A stretch of 64,000 nt of DNA from Pedobacter africanus (GTDB taxonomy: Bacteria; Bacteroidota; Bacteroidia; Sphingobacteriales; Sphingobacteriaceae). The first letter of the stretch is position 1, and each line of letters starts with the position of its first letter. The position numbers and the translations under genes were made by a program. The stretch covers positions 248,001 to 312,000 of the forward strand of contig NZ_FWXT01000003.1 of assembly GCF_900176535.1 (NCBI RefSeq), given 5' to 3'. The notes under the pieces are model-generated. The model was given only the letters and a program-made list of their open reading frames with translations. It was not told where the DNA came from and searched no databases. Positions 41,022 to 49,235 of the stretch are shown here, piece by piece.

Positions 41022-42407
41022 TTATAATTCGAATGATTCTCCTTTTTTCGGAATTGTAACGGCATAATTTTCTTCCTGAAGGCTACCGGAGAGTGCTTGC
41101 AGGCTTTTATGCTCTCCATGTACCAGGAATACCTGCTTTAATGTTGAAGGGTTTTGCTGCCTGACGATATCCATCAGGTCGTTATGGTCACCGTGCCCGC
41201 TTAGCAAGTCGGTCTGCTTTATTGTAGCATATACCATAAGGTCACGGTTTCGCAACCTGATAATCGGATCTCCACGCAAAAGCCGTTCGCCCAAAGTTCC
41301 TTTGGCGCAGTAACCTATGAACAAAATGGTGCAATAGTAATTTTGAAGGTTATAATATAAATGGTCCTGGATGCGCCCTCCTTCCAGCATGCCCGCAGAA
41401 GATATAATAATGCAGGGCTCGTGGTAGTTGGCTACAGCAATGCTTTCGCGTTTATCCTGAACATAAGACAGTTCTTTGAAACCGGAGTTGTTGTTTTTAT
41501 CTGCGTAAAAATCCTGTGCCTCCCGATTCAGGAGCTGCGGGTATTTCTGATAGATTTCGGTGGCAGCACCGGCCAGCGGGCTATCGATAAATATTTTAAC
41601 GGGCGGAAGCAGTCCCGTGCTGAAGATTTTGTTTAAGGTATAGGCCAGGGCCTGTGTCCGCCCAATGCTAAAAGCCGGGATAATGAGTCTGCCGGGGTAC
41701 TTGATGCAGGATTCGCTGATGATGTCGATCAGCTTTTGGGTCAGGGTGGTATCTCTGCTGTGCAGCCTTCCCCCATATGTTGATTCTGAAACCAGGTAAT
41801 CTACCGGTGGGAGGGGTTCTGGGTCGCTGAGCAGGGGATAACCTTTTCTGCCTATGTCACCTGTAAAGGCAATCTTTTTTGTTGATCCATTTTCTGTTAC
41901 CGTTAAAACTATAGCCGCGGCGCCCAACAAGTGCCCTATAGGAATTAAGGTTAGCGTTACATTTTCATGGAGGCGAAATTCTTTATGGAAAGCAATGGTA
42001 ACGAAACGGTCTGTCGTTTCCATGACCTGCTTTTGCTGGTAAAGAGGTTCCGGGCCGGTTCTGCTTCTTTTTGAACCTGAGCGTTTGTTTTGTTTGCTTA
42101 GAAAAACATTTACCGAATCGAGCAGCAGCAATTCGCTGAGTTCAGCGGTAGGGGCTGTGCAAAGAATCTGGCCGTTGAACCCCATGCTCACAAGCGTAGG
42201 CAGGTTTCCCGAATGATCAATATGGGCATGGGTTAATATTACTACATCTATTGTGGAAGGATCAAAAGGGAAATACAGGTTCTCATGCTGATAAGTGTCC
42301 TTTTCGTAGTCCAGGCCACAATCTATCAATATATTGTAATTGGTTAATTGCAAGAGGTGCATGCTGCCGGTTACCTGTTCTGCGGCCCCTAAAATTGTGA
42401 GTTTCAT
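41022..42407 (-). CDS. Metallo-beta-lactamase/beta-CASP RNase
   Basis: A 461-residue metal-dependent hydrolase of the CPSF73/RNase J-like class. The metallo-beta-lactamase part has HAHIDHSGNLP, GHLLGAAA and FTGDIGRKG; the beta-CASP cap follows ESTYGGRLH; the C-terminal part has SAGMLEGGRIQDHL and FLVHGEH, the RNA-specificity (RMMBL) motif. All metal ligands are intact. Roles in mRNA processing or decay are typical; no signal peptide. Starts 9 bases after the downstream epimerase gene's stop. Confidence 0.9.
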   Translation of the reverse strand: MKLTILGAAEQVTGSMHLLQLTNYNILIDCGLDYEKDTYQHENLYFPFDPSTIDVVILTHAHIDHSGNLPTLVSMGFNGQILCTAPTAELSELLLLDSVNVFLSKQNKRSGSKRSRTGPEPLYQQKQVMETTDRFVTIAFHKEFRLHENVTLTLIPIGHLLGAAAIVLTVTENGSTKKIAFTGDIGRKGYPLLSDPEPLPPVDYLVSESTYGGRLHSRDTTLTQKLIDIISESCIKYPGRLIIPAFSIGRTQALAYTLNKIFSTGLLPPVKIFIDSPLAGAATEIYQKYPQLLNREAQDFYADKNNNSGFKELSYVQDKRESIAVANYHEPCIIISSAGMLEGGRIQDHLYYNLQNYYCTILFIGYCAKGTLGERLLRGDPIIRLRNRDLMVYATIKQTDLLSGHGDHNDLMDIVRQQNPSTLKQVFLVHGEHKSLQALSGSLQEENYAVTIPKKGESFEL

Positions 42408-42416
42408 ATTTCTGTT

Positions 42417-43247
42417 CTAATGATTTGTACGGGCATTAAGCCAGCTGATCCAGTTTGTAACCTGGTAAGTATAATTTAATAAAGGTAGATGGATGCTTGA
42501 AATTATTTTCCATTTTAACAGTTCATCTTTAAAAACCGGTGTAGTTAAATTTGCATTTTGAGTTGCAATGGTATAAAACTCCTGTTTGGCAGGATGGTGA
42601 GGACCGCAGGCATTGAATAGCTGCCCGTATGCCTGTCTGGCCATTAAATTCAGACTGAAACCAATACAGTCGTTAAGATGGATGAGGTTGACAGGCGCTT
42701 GTCCGTTGGGTATATCGGTTTTTCCGCTAAAGAACCTTCCCGGATCCCTGCCTGGGCCGACCAGTCCGGCAAAGCGGATAATTGTTATGGTAATGTCTGT
42801 TTGGTTTTGCAGTAATGTTTCTGCTTCCAGTATTGCTTTTCCTGAATCTGTTTCGGGGGACGGGCTGTTCAATTCGTTCAACTCAGTATTCGTGTCGCCG
42901 TATACAGCTGTAGAACTTATAAATACAGCATTTGTTATTTTGTAACGTTTTGCCGCCTGGAGGATGCGCTGGATTTTATGCGGATAATCTGATTGCAGGC
43001 CTGCGGCCTTTTTTGGGGGGATGCAGATAAACAATACATCTGTTTTAAAAAAGAGCGGATCGTAGTGTTCAGCATCCTTTTCAAAATTGACGTTGAAGGC
43101 TTGAATGCCTTGTGCCGACAGGTGCTTTAATTTTTCGGGACTTGTAACGGAGCCCTTTACCTGATAACCCTGTGCAATCAGCGCTTTAGCCAATTCCATT
43201 CCATACCATCCGCACCCAAGAATACTTACTGTCGTTGATCCTGTCAC
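42417..43247 (-). CDS. NAD(P)-binding epimerase/dehydratase-like protein (YeeZ type)
   Basis: A 276-residue Rossmann protein of the extended short-chain dehydrogenase class. The cofactor loop is GCGWYGMELA (residues 11-20), with FISSTAVYGDT and a PFAGLVGPGRDPGRF-like substrate region (IIRFAGLVGPGRDP). The catalytic YxxxK is altered, as in the YeeZ-like group, so the reaction is unknown. Likely cotranscribed with the beta-CASP RNase 9 bases downstream. Confidence 0.82.
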   Translation of the reverse strand: MTGSTTVSILGCGWYGMELAKALIAQGYQVKGSVTSPEKLKHLSAQGIQAFNVNFEKDAEHYDPLFFKTDVLFICIPPKKAAGLQSDYPHKIQRILQAAKRYKITNAVFISSTAVYGDTNTELNELNSPSPETDSGKAILEAETLLQNQTDITITIIRFAGLVGPGRDPGRFFSGKTDIPNGQAPVNLIHLNDCIGFSLNLMARQAYGQLFNACGPHHPAKQEFYTIATQNANLTTPVFKDELLKWKIISSIHLPLLNYTYQVTNWISWLNARTNH

Positions 43248-43361
43248 TTAACTTTTTGCATTGTGTGCACACCTTGATACATATTGGACGTGAAAGTAGC
43301 CAATTGGTGTTTAATATCATAATTTTTGAACTTATCCGGCGTTTTCATTGTTGAAACATCT

Positions 43362-43577
43362 ATGAAAAAGAGAGAAAAAAAATGGAAAGCGAAAGGTATG
43401 AGCAGTTCCGCTTGCGATGAAAATTTGGGGCTGGATGCTGACGGGTCTTCTGCCGATGATACTTTGTATAACAATTTGAATAACGATAATGACCGGATTT
43501 CCGGAAATCCGGACGGTGAAGATGATAGTCATGATACTACAGAGCCTGCAGGGCACTCCCCAATAGCCGATAAGTGA
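43362..43577 (+). CDS. Small acidic hypothetical protein
   Basis: A possible 71-residue protein starting KKREKKWKAKGMSSSACDE and continuing in an acidic, Asp/Asn-rich tail (LNNDNDRISGNPDGEDDSHD). No signal peptide, membrane segment or known domain. Composition is biased but non-random, with codon use compatible with coding. It lies between the divergent epimerase gene and the glycine-zipper lipoprotein. A longer start at 43326 is possible. Low to moderate confidence. Confidence 0.42.
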   Translation: MKKREKKWKAKGMSSSACDENLGLDADGSSADDTLYNNLNNDNDRISGNPDGEDDSHDTTEPAGHSPIADK

Positions 43578-43622
43578 TTTTGGCATCATTTTTTCATGAC
43601 TAAACATGTTAACTAAAAACAA

Positions 43623-44102
43623 ATGAAGATGAAAAGGATAGTTTTGGTATGTATAGCAGGGGCAATGCTAGCTGCTTGTACAAATAACAATGCTCATGAG
43701 GAGGCATTAGTGAAACAAAAGGTGGTGGCTGCCATTAAAGATAGCTTAAAACTGGACAGTTTTAAAAAGGCAGAAGCCAAAATAAAAGAAAAGGAACAGG
43801 AAACGCAGCGACTGGCCAAAATAAAAGAGGAACGTCGCATGCTTTTGCTTTCAGAGCGGAATGAAGCTGCGCCTGCACGGTCTTATAACAGTGAAGCGGC
43901 AGTTCCTGCAAAGAAAAAAGGATGGAGTCAGGCTGCCAAAGGTGCAGTTATTGGCGCTGGTGCCGGTGCCCTTGGCGGTGTACTGCTGGATAAAAAGGAT
44001 GGCAGGGGTGCGATTATAGGAGGGGTTGTTGGTGCCGGAACAGGGTACCTGATTGGTAGGGATCAGGACCGTAAATCTGGTAGGGTACAACCTAAGAACT
44101 AA
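43623..44102 (+). CDS. Glycine-zipper lipoprotein
   Basis: A 159-residue lipoprotein, lipobox LAAC, Cys19. Residues about 35-85 form a charged helix (KLDSFKKAEAKIKEKEQETQ). Residues about 100-145 are a glycine-zipper domain (AVIGAGAGALGGVLLDKKDG, AIIGGVVGAGTGYLIGRDQD), a small membrane-inserting hairpin seen in YMGG/SlyB-like envelope proteins. Function unknown; usually linked to envelope stability. Converges on the histidine kinase gene across a shared terminator. Confidence 0.82.
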   Translation: MKMKRIVLVCIAGAMLAACTNNNAHEEALVKQKVVAAIKDSLKLDSFKKAEAKIKEKEQETQRLAKIKEERRMLLLSERNEAAPARSYNSEAAVPAKKKGWSQAAKGAVIGAGAGALGGVLLDKKDGRGAIIGGVVGAGTGYLIGRDQDRKSGRVQPKN

Positions 44103-44135
44103 AATGAAGGCCTGGAACTAGATCAGGATTTAAGT

Positions 44136-44174
44136 AAAAACAGCTATCGGACGATGAGTCCGATAGCTGTTTTT
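44136..44174. terminator. Bidirectional terminator, 17-bp stem
   Basis: AAAAACAGCTATCGGAC (44136-44152) pairs perfectly with 44158-44174, loop GATGA. The last codons and stop of the histidine kinase gene lie inside it. Confidence 0.9.
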
Positions 44175-47100
44175 ATTTCCTCCTGGGTTTGTACGAGCAA
44201 GTCATTCACTTCAGTTTCGTTGTAGCTGTTTAATGATCCTATTTTTTTAGAGATTACCGCAAGGGCGGTAAGTCCGGATACGATAGCTGTATCGTACATT
44301 TTTTGACCCAACTCCTGTATTCTTCCCAGGTCTTTATTTGACACATGTTCTTTAAAATCCCTGGAGAAATTCATCAGCTCAGTTCTTAATAAGGATAATA
44401 CTTTGGTTAAAACGGAGGCATCATTGCCAACATATTCTTTAAGCAATTCTATGTTAAAATGGTATGCACTGTCTTCCGAGGCCGAAAGCGACAATTCACT
44501 ATGTGGATCTTCTGCAGGATTTTTCAGCCATTTTTTTAGTGACAGTGCAATGGTGTGCGCTACCACTGGTTTGGATATAAAATCGTCCATTCCCGCCGCA
44601 AAACACTTTTCCTTCTCACCTTTAACATTTCCTGCGGTGAGTGCAATAATAGGTATATGTGGTTTATGCCTGATGGACCTGATCTTTTTGGTGGCCTCAT
44701 AGCCATTCATCTCTGGCATTTGAATATCCATTAAGATGATGTCTATTTTTGTATCTTTATAACATTCTAATGCTTCCAGTCCTGTTTTCGCTTCAAAAAT
44801 AGTTGCATTAGGCGCAATCCGTCTCACAATTGTTTTAGCAAGCAACATATTTACCGCGTTGTCTTCCGCAATTAGTACCTGTATAGGGTCATCCATCCGG
44901 TCTGCTTCCTGTACAGCTATATTTTGTTTTTCAGCTTTTTTAGAAATTACACTGAATAGGGAGCTGTACAGATCCTTAAGTTTGATGGGTTTAAGCAAAC
45001 GATGGTGTACATGCAGCTTTTCGCAGGCCGCGATGATAGATTCATCCGACGAGCTATGAAGCAGTACAATTGCCTGTTCTTTTGGTGAGTCTTTTAAGAT
45101 TTCCCTCATTCTCTTAATGGTTTCCAGTCCATCTAAATCTGGCATATGGTAGTCCATCAGTATCACGTCAAACCGTTCCCCTGCATTCAGAAGGCCAATA
45201 GCCTCCATGCCATTGGCAGCTTCCACGGAGGTGATTTGCTTAAGGGAAAGCATTTTGTTGATGATAAGCCGGTTATTGGTATTGTCGTCTACGATCAGTA
45301 CTTTTCTAACGGTATCCAGGTTTTGGATTTCGATGGACTCTCCAGCTTCCGATTGAAGGGTAATCTCGAAATAGAAAATACTTCCTTTGCCCATCACACT
45401 TTCCACCTGAAGCTTGCTGTTCATCAGACCCAGCAGTTTGTTGGAAATGGTTAGGCCTAAGCCTGTACCGCCATATTTTTTGGTGGTTGAAGCGTCCTCC
45501 TGCGAAAATGCATCAAAAATTTTGAGCCTTTTATCCGGATTGATCCCAATTCCAGTATCCCTAACAGAAAAGCGGTATTTAATTTCTGGTAATTCGGGAT
45601 TGCTTAAAGCTTCTACCTTAAGTTCTATTTCACCTTTTTCAGTAAACTTAACCGCATTGCCCAATAAATTAATGAGAATTTGTTTAAGCCGGAGCTCATC
45701 GGCCCATATATACTTTGGGAGGTCTGCTGAAATATTTAATAGTAATTCCAGTCCTTTACTTTGCACCTGATATTTAATGACATCTGCAGATTCTTCTGCC
45801 ATTTCATACAGATTGAATTTAGACCAGTTCATTTCGAGTTTACCGGCTTCGATTTTTGAAAAGTCTAAAATATCATTGATGGTATTTAATAAGGCATTTC
45901 CTGATTGCGTTACAATGGAAAGGTACTGCTGTTGGGTTTCATTGAGCTGTGTTTTGATCAGTAGATCAGTAAAGCCTATAATTCCGTTTAACGGTGTTCT
46001 GATTTCGTGGCTCATGTTTGCCAGGAATTCAGACTTAGCTTTATTTGCAAGCTCTGCATCTTCTTTTGCGGAGATGAGGCTGGCTTCCATGTTCTTTATC
46101 TTGGTAATGTCCTGAACAGTTCCTCGTATTTTGTAGCATCTGCCTTCCATGAATTCGGGAATACCGATTGATCTTATCCAGATATCGTTGCCTTTGGCGG
46201 TGGAAAGCTCCAATTCAAGATCCCAGCCTTCCCCTTTAAGTACTGCTGTGTTAAGGGCATTAAACCGGTTATCCCTACTGGTACCTGGTTTGTAAAACAG
46301 AAGTTCATTTTCGGGGTTAGGATCAAAATCCGGTTCAATTTCAAATATCTCCCTCGTCACTTCAGACCAGGCCAGTTTTTGTTCTATCAAATCGAGTTCC
46401 CAGCTGCCAAGACGGGCAATGTTATTTGCCTGCTCCAGTTTTTTATTCTTGTTCTTTAGTTCTTTAACCAGATTGTGCCGTTCCGTGATATCAATCGAAT
46501 TGCAAATGACATACGGTTTGGTAGCTAAGTTGTTTTCAAGGACGGAGTTAAATATCCATATCACATGATTACCCTTTTTGTGTTGGGTGGTCATTAAGCC
46601 CTGAGCGGTGCCGTTGAGCTTAATTTCATTCAGGTAATTGTTAACCAGGGGGTGATGGCTTTTTGGAATAATGTCAAACAGCCCCATGTTTTGCAGTTCC
46701 GTTTTGGTATAGCCCAGGTGTAGTGCACCTGCGTTATTGATGAACATAAGATTTCCCGAGAGGTCGTGCGTAAACATGAAGCCCTGGGCATTCTCAACAA
46801 ATGACTTTAGTTTACTTTCGCTGCTCAGGATCTTTTGCTGAAGGTTTCTGTCCCGGGTAATGTCACGTGCAATTGCAAGTATTTTATGCGAACCTGTTTC
46901 GGTTGTTGCACTCCATTGTAATGTTCTGTATTCTCCTTTTTTTGTTTTAAAACGGTTGGTGAAGTTTACGGCATTTTTTCCGTCCGACAGTTTCTTAAGT
47001 TCGTCGTTGGTAAGCTGCAGGTCGTAAGGATGAATAAAATTATAAAAGGAATTGCCTAACAGATCCTCTTCAGCCCAACCCAGTGTAGTTGTGAAAGCAG

Positions 47101-47683
47101 GATTGACCCTTTTTAAAAGGCCGTCGGTATCTGCTTCACAAATCAGATCGTGCGATGATTTATAGAGTTTAAGAAAGTGATTGAGCTCTTTTTTGCTTTT
47201 TACTTCATTTACCAGAGAAACTATTTCAACAGAAAGGAGTTCGAGCAGTCTTTTCTGTTTTGTGGTAAGCTCTTTTTTAGGTTTCGTATCAAAAACAGAT
47301 AAAGTACCAATGGTAGTGCCATTGGAATCGATTAGTGGAAACCCTGCATAGTACATCATTTTGATGTACTGATGATTGGCGTTTATTTTAAACCTGACAT
47401 CACTGGAAGTATCCTGTATTTCCAGGAAACCTGAATTCTTTACGGTCTGGCGGTAGAAATCATTTTCAATAGAGATTTCTTCGGCAGTGAAAATCTTATT
47501 TGATCTGTACCACTGTTTATTTTGATCAATTAAAGTGATAAAGGCAATTGACGTGTCGCATATGGAAGAAGCAAGTTCTGTGATCCGTTCAAAATGGGCC
47601 TCGTATGCAGGGTCAAATACCTGAGCATTTTGTATTACCTTCAATCGTTCTTTCTCATTTTCGGGAAGAGGTGTGTATTTCAT
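44144..47683 (-). CDS. Hybrid sensor histidine kinase, GAF-PAS3-HisKA-HATPase-REC2-HPt-like
   Basis: A 1179-residue cytoplasmic (no membrane segment) hybrid kinase. Domains: GAF about 23-160; PAS about 165-280, 288-400 and 420-530; HisKA 549-615 with phosphorylatable His559 in NMSHEIRTPLNG; HATPase 660-777 with NLLGNAVKF, RDTGIG and GGTGLGLTI; receiver 794-912 with Asp844 in LMDYHMP; receiver 934-1052 with Asp986 in LMDIQMP. Residues about 1072-1175 look like an HPt helical bundle, but the site that should read AHxLKG reads GQKMYD, so His is Gln1127. The terminal relay is thus dead or goes elsewhere. No response regulator adjoins except the single-domain one at 48852, 1.2 kb away and divergent. 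Confidence 0.93.
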   Translation of the reverse strand: MKYTPLPENEKERLKVIQNAQVFDPAYEAHFERITELASSICDTSIAFITLIDQNKQWYRSNKIFTAEEISIENDFYRQTVKNSGFLEIQDTSSDVRFKINANHQYIKMMYYAGFPLIDSNGTTIGTLSVFDTKPKKELTTKQKRLLELLSVEIVSLVNEVKSKKELNHFLKLYKSSHDLICEADTDGLLKRVNPAFTTTLGWAEEDLLGNSFYNFIHPYDLQLTNDELKKLSDGKNAVNFTNRFKTKKGEYRTLQWSATTETGSHKILAIARDITRDRNLQQKILSSESKLKSFVENAQGFMFTHDLSGNLMFINNAGALHLGYTKTELQNMGLFDIIPKSHHPLVNNYLNEIKLNGTAQGLMTTQHKKGNHVIWIFNSVLENNLATKPYVICNSIDITERHNLVKELKNKNKKLEQANNIARLGSWELDLIEQKLAWSEVTREIFEIEPDFDPNPENELLFYKPGTSRDNRFNALNTAVLKGEGWDLELELSTAKGNDIWIRSIGIPEFMEGRCYKIRGTVQDITKIKNMEASLISAKEDAELANKAKSEFLANMSHEIRTPLNGIIGFTDLLIKTQLNETQQQYLSIVTQSGNALLNTINDILDFSKIEAGKLEMNWSKFNLYEMAEESADVIKYQVQSKGLELLLNISADLPKYIWADELRLKQILINLLGNAVKFTEKGEIELKVEALSNPELPEIKYRFSVRDTGIGINPDKRLKIFDAFSQEDASTTKKYGGTGLGLTISNKLLGLMNSKLQVESVMGKGSIFYFEITLQSEAGESIEIQNLDTVRKVLIVDDNTNNRLIINKMLSLKQITSVEAANGMEAIGLLNAGERFDVILMDYHMPDLDGLETIKRMREILKDSPKEQAIVLLHSSSDESIIAACEKLHVHHRLLKPIKLKDLYSSLFSVISKKAEKQNIAVQEADRMDDPIQVLIAEDNAVNMLLAKTIVRRIAPNATIFEAKTGLEALECYKDTKIDIILMDIQMPEMNGYEATKKIRSIRHKPHIPIIALTAGNVKGEKEKCFAAGMDDFISKPVVAHTIALSLKKWLKNPAEDPHSELSLSASEDSAYHFNIELLKEYVGNDASVLTKVLSLLRTELMNFSRDFKEHVSNKDLGRIQELGQKMYDTAIVSGLTALAVISKKIGSLNSYNETEVNDLLVQTQEEIKTAIGLIVR

Positions 47684-48181
47684 ATGAAAAAGGCTGTTGA
47701 TAAGCTGTTCTCAACAGCAGAGTAAAAATAGTGATTTATATATGATATAGATAAGTAAAATCTATAAAAAAGCATCTTAATGAGTTTGTTTGGTTATGGT
47801 TTGAAATTCAGGGTGCTAATATACTCATTATAAGTGTTTTGTTGGTTGATTTTTGTTGAAGTTTATTTTTTATAGGTGATATGACCGTCGTTCGGATGTT
47901 CTTTATACCTATAATTGCTCTTGTTTTAAGAAATCGCGTTAAAGAATAAGTGTTTACTTATTTATAATATTGATGAAAAAAATCCACATAGTGGGGATTT
48001 TTATGGGGAAAATTAAAGGGTTGCTAAAAAAGTAAAGAGACCTTATAGTTAGTGAAGATTTGGGGTTTTGGGCTCGTAAAGAGGTTCTGGCTATGTTTTT
48101 CAGTTTGAATAAGTGTAGAATCACTATTGTTGTGTTAATGGCCTGATTTTTTCAATGGGATTCGTGAAAAAGTAATAAAAA
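47684..48181. other. 498-base gap without a convincing gene
   Basis: AT-rich. It holds the hairpin at 47693-47718 and a T-tailed stem at 47978-48002 (AAAAATCC with GGATTTTT, two bulged G), which may be a terminator or the edge of a small RNA. No frame has coding character. Promoters for the divergent kinase and the small lipoprotein should lie here but no full consensus was found. Confidence 0.5.
47693..47718. repeat. 8-bp stem hairpin upstream of the histidine kinase
   Basis: GCTGTTGA 47693-47700 pairs with TCAACAGC 47711-47718, ten bases upstream of the kinase start. It could be an operator or leader hairpin. Confidence 0.4.
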
Positions 48182-48553
48182 ATGAAAATCTCAACCACCC
48201 TATTGATTCTTCTCATTTTGTCCTTTTGCAGCTGTAAGAAGGAGTCACTTACCAGTGATTTGTCGGATGTTGTGCTTAATAATAAGGGAATCCTGAGAGT
48301 AGAATGCAGCGATTGTCAAATCAGCTATTCTGTTCAAAATAAAGACTACAATGTAAACGTAAAAGATGGCAGTGAAGACATAGCCTTTTTTTATGCTTCA
48401 GATTTTAACTTAAAAACCCAGGTGAAGTCCCTCGAAGCTCAGGGTATCCGTTTAATGGTCATAGATTCCTACGGAAGGGTTGTTTCCAACGAGCTAAATT
48501 CCTGTGCCAAGGGAGAAGTTCGGGAAGGATCTTTCAGGATCAATGCCAGATAA
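48182..48553 (+). CDS. Small lipoprotein of unknown function
   Basis: A 123-residue lipoprotein with lipobox FCSC, Cys18. The mature part has two nearby cysteines (RVECSDCQISY) and a third and fourth near the end (ELNSCAKGE), and a predicted beta-rich fold. I do not recognise a family. It stands alone between the histidine kinase and the exopolysaccharide cluster, with long gaps on both sides. Confidence 0.7.
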   Translation: MKISTTLLILLILSFCSCKKESLTSDLSDVVLNNKGILRVECSDCQISYSVQNKDYNVNVKDGSEDIAFFYASDFNLKTQVKSLEAQGIRLMVIDSYGRVVSNELNSCAKGEVREGSFRINAR

Positions 48554-48747
48554 CCTCATAGGCAGTTTGCCCGAACTTGTTTTTTACCCAAATTAAAACA
48601 TTTTGAAATCAATTACTGAGCATGTATTTAAGTACTTGCAAGAAGAAATTCTTGTGGATAAATGAGATTTTGTCCATGTATTTAAAAGAGTTGAATTATT
48701 TAATATTTTATTGTGAGAAATGTTATTTTTATGCCTAACTAAATAAA

Positions 48748-48787
48748 AACTTCATTGAAGCTATGAAAAGCTTAAATAAATGAAGTT
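48748..48787 (+). promoter_or_regulatory. Inverted repeat before the exopolysaccharide promoter
   Basis: Outer arms AACTTCATT and AATGAAGTT, inner arms AAGCT and AGCTT at 48758-48762 and 48769-48773. It lies just upstream of the -7 element at 48805, where an activator could bind. Confidence 0.35.
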
Positions 48788-48804
48788 AGTTGGAATAATT
48801 TGTT

Positions 48805-48812
48805 TACGTTTG
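48805..48812 (+). promoter_or_regulatory. -7 element of the exopolysaccharide cluster
   Basis: TACGTTTG, a perfect TAnnTTTG, 40 bases before the response regulator start. No matching -33 sequence, so an activator may be needed. Confidence 0.45.
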
Positions 48813-48851
48813 AATTAATTATAATAAGCTAAAAAAACGCCCTAAAAAGTC

Positions 48852-49235
48852 ATGGAGAGTAAGGACGGTAGTAAAAAGACAATACTCGTTGTAGATGATG
48901 AGCCAAGCATACTTAAGTTGTTGAATTTTATACTATCTGCTAAATATACTTTGGTGATTAAAACAAGTGGGATCGAGGCAATTGCATGGCTGGAAGAAGG
49001 AAATGATCCTGATTTGATTATATCTGATTTAATGATGCCCTATTTTGACGGAAGTACACTGATAAAAAATCTAAAAATCAGCGGATTTTATAGAAATACA
49101 CCAGTAATACTGTTATCTGGGGCAGATGATTTGGAAGATAAGGTGAAAGAAATGCCATTTAAAATTGACCGCTTTATGGAAAAGCCTTTTAATCCAACGA
49201 TTTTAAAATCTCATATAACAGAACTACTCTCATGA
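48852..49235 (+). CDS. Single-domain response regulator
   Basis: A 127-residue receiver domain with no output domain. The acidic pocket is VVDDEP (residues 13-18), the phosphoacceptor Asp59 in IISDLMMP, the Ser/Thr position in ILLSGAD and the conserved Lys in MEKPF. All are intact, so it can be phosphorylated. It overlaps the sugar transferase by four bases; the cluster's first enzyme carries a degenerate receiver, so this protein may bind or regulate it. Kinase unknown; the hybrid kinase at 44144 is the nearest candidate. Confidence 0.93.
   Translation: MESKDGSKKTILVVDDEPSILKLLNFILSAKYTLVIKTSGIEAIAWLEEGNDPDLIISDLMMPYFDGSTLIKNLKISGFYRNTPVILLSGADDLEDKVKEMPFKIDRFMEKPFNPTILKSHITELLS

Larger units (their letters stand above)
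48554..48851. other. Leader region of the exopolysaccharide cluster
   Basis: A 298-base AT-rich gap. It contains CATGTATTTAA twice (48621-48631 and 48675-48685, 54 bases apart), an interrupted hairpin (AACTTCATT 48748-48756 / AATGAAGTT 48779-48787, with AAGCT/AGCTT inside), and a perfect -7 element, TACGTTTG, at 48805-48812. No gene seen. Confidence 0.5.

Noticed and set aside
43332..43622. Minus-strand frame of 96 codons opposite the small acidic gene
   Set aside because: Its hydrophobic look comes from reading the acidic codons in reverse; the plus frame is better placed, though neither is certain.
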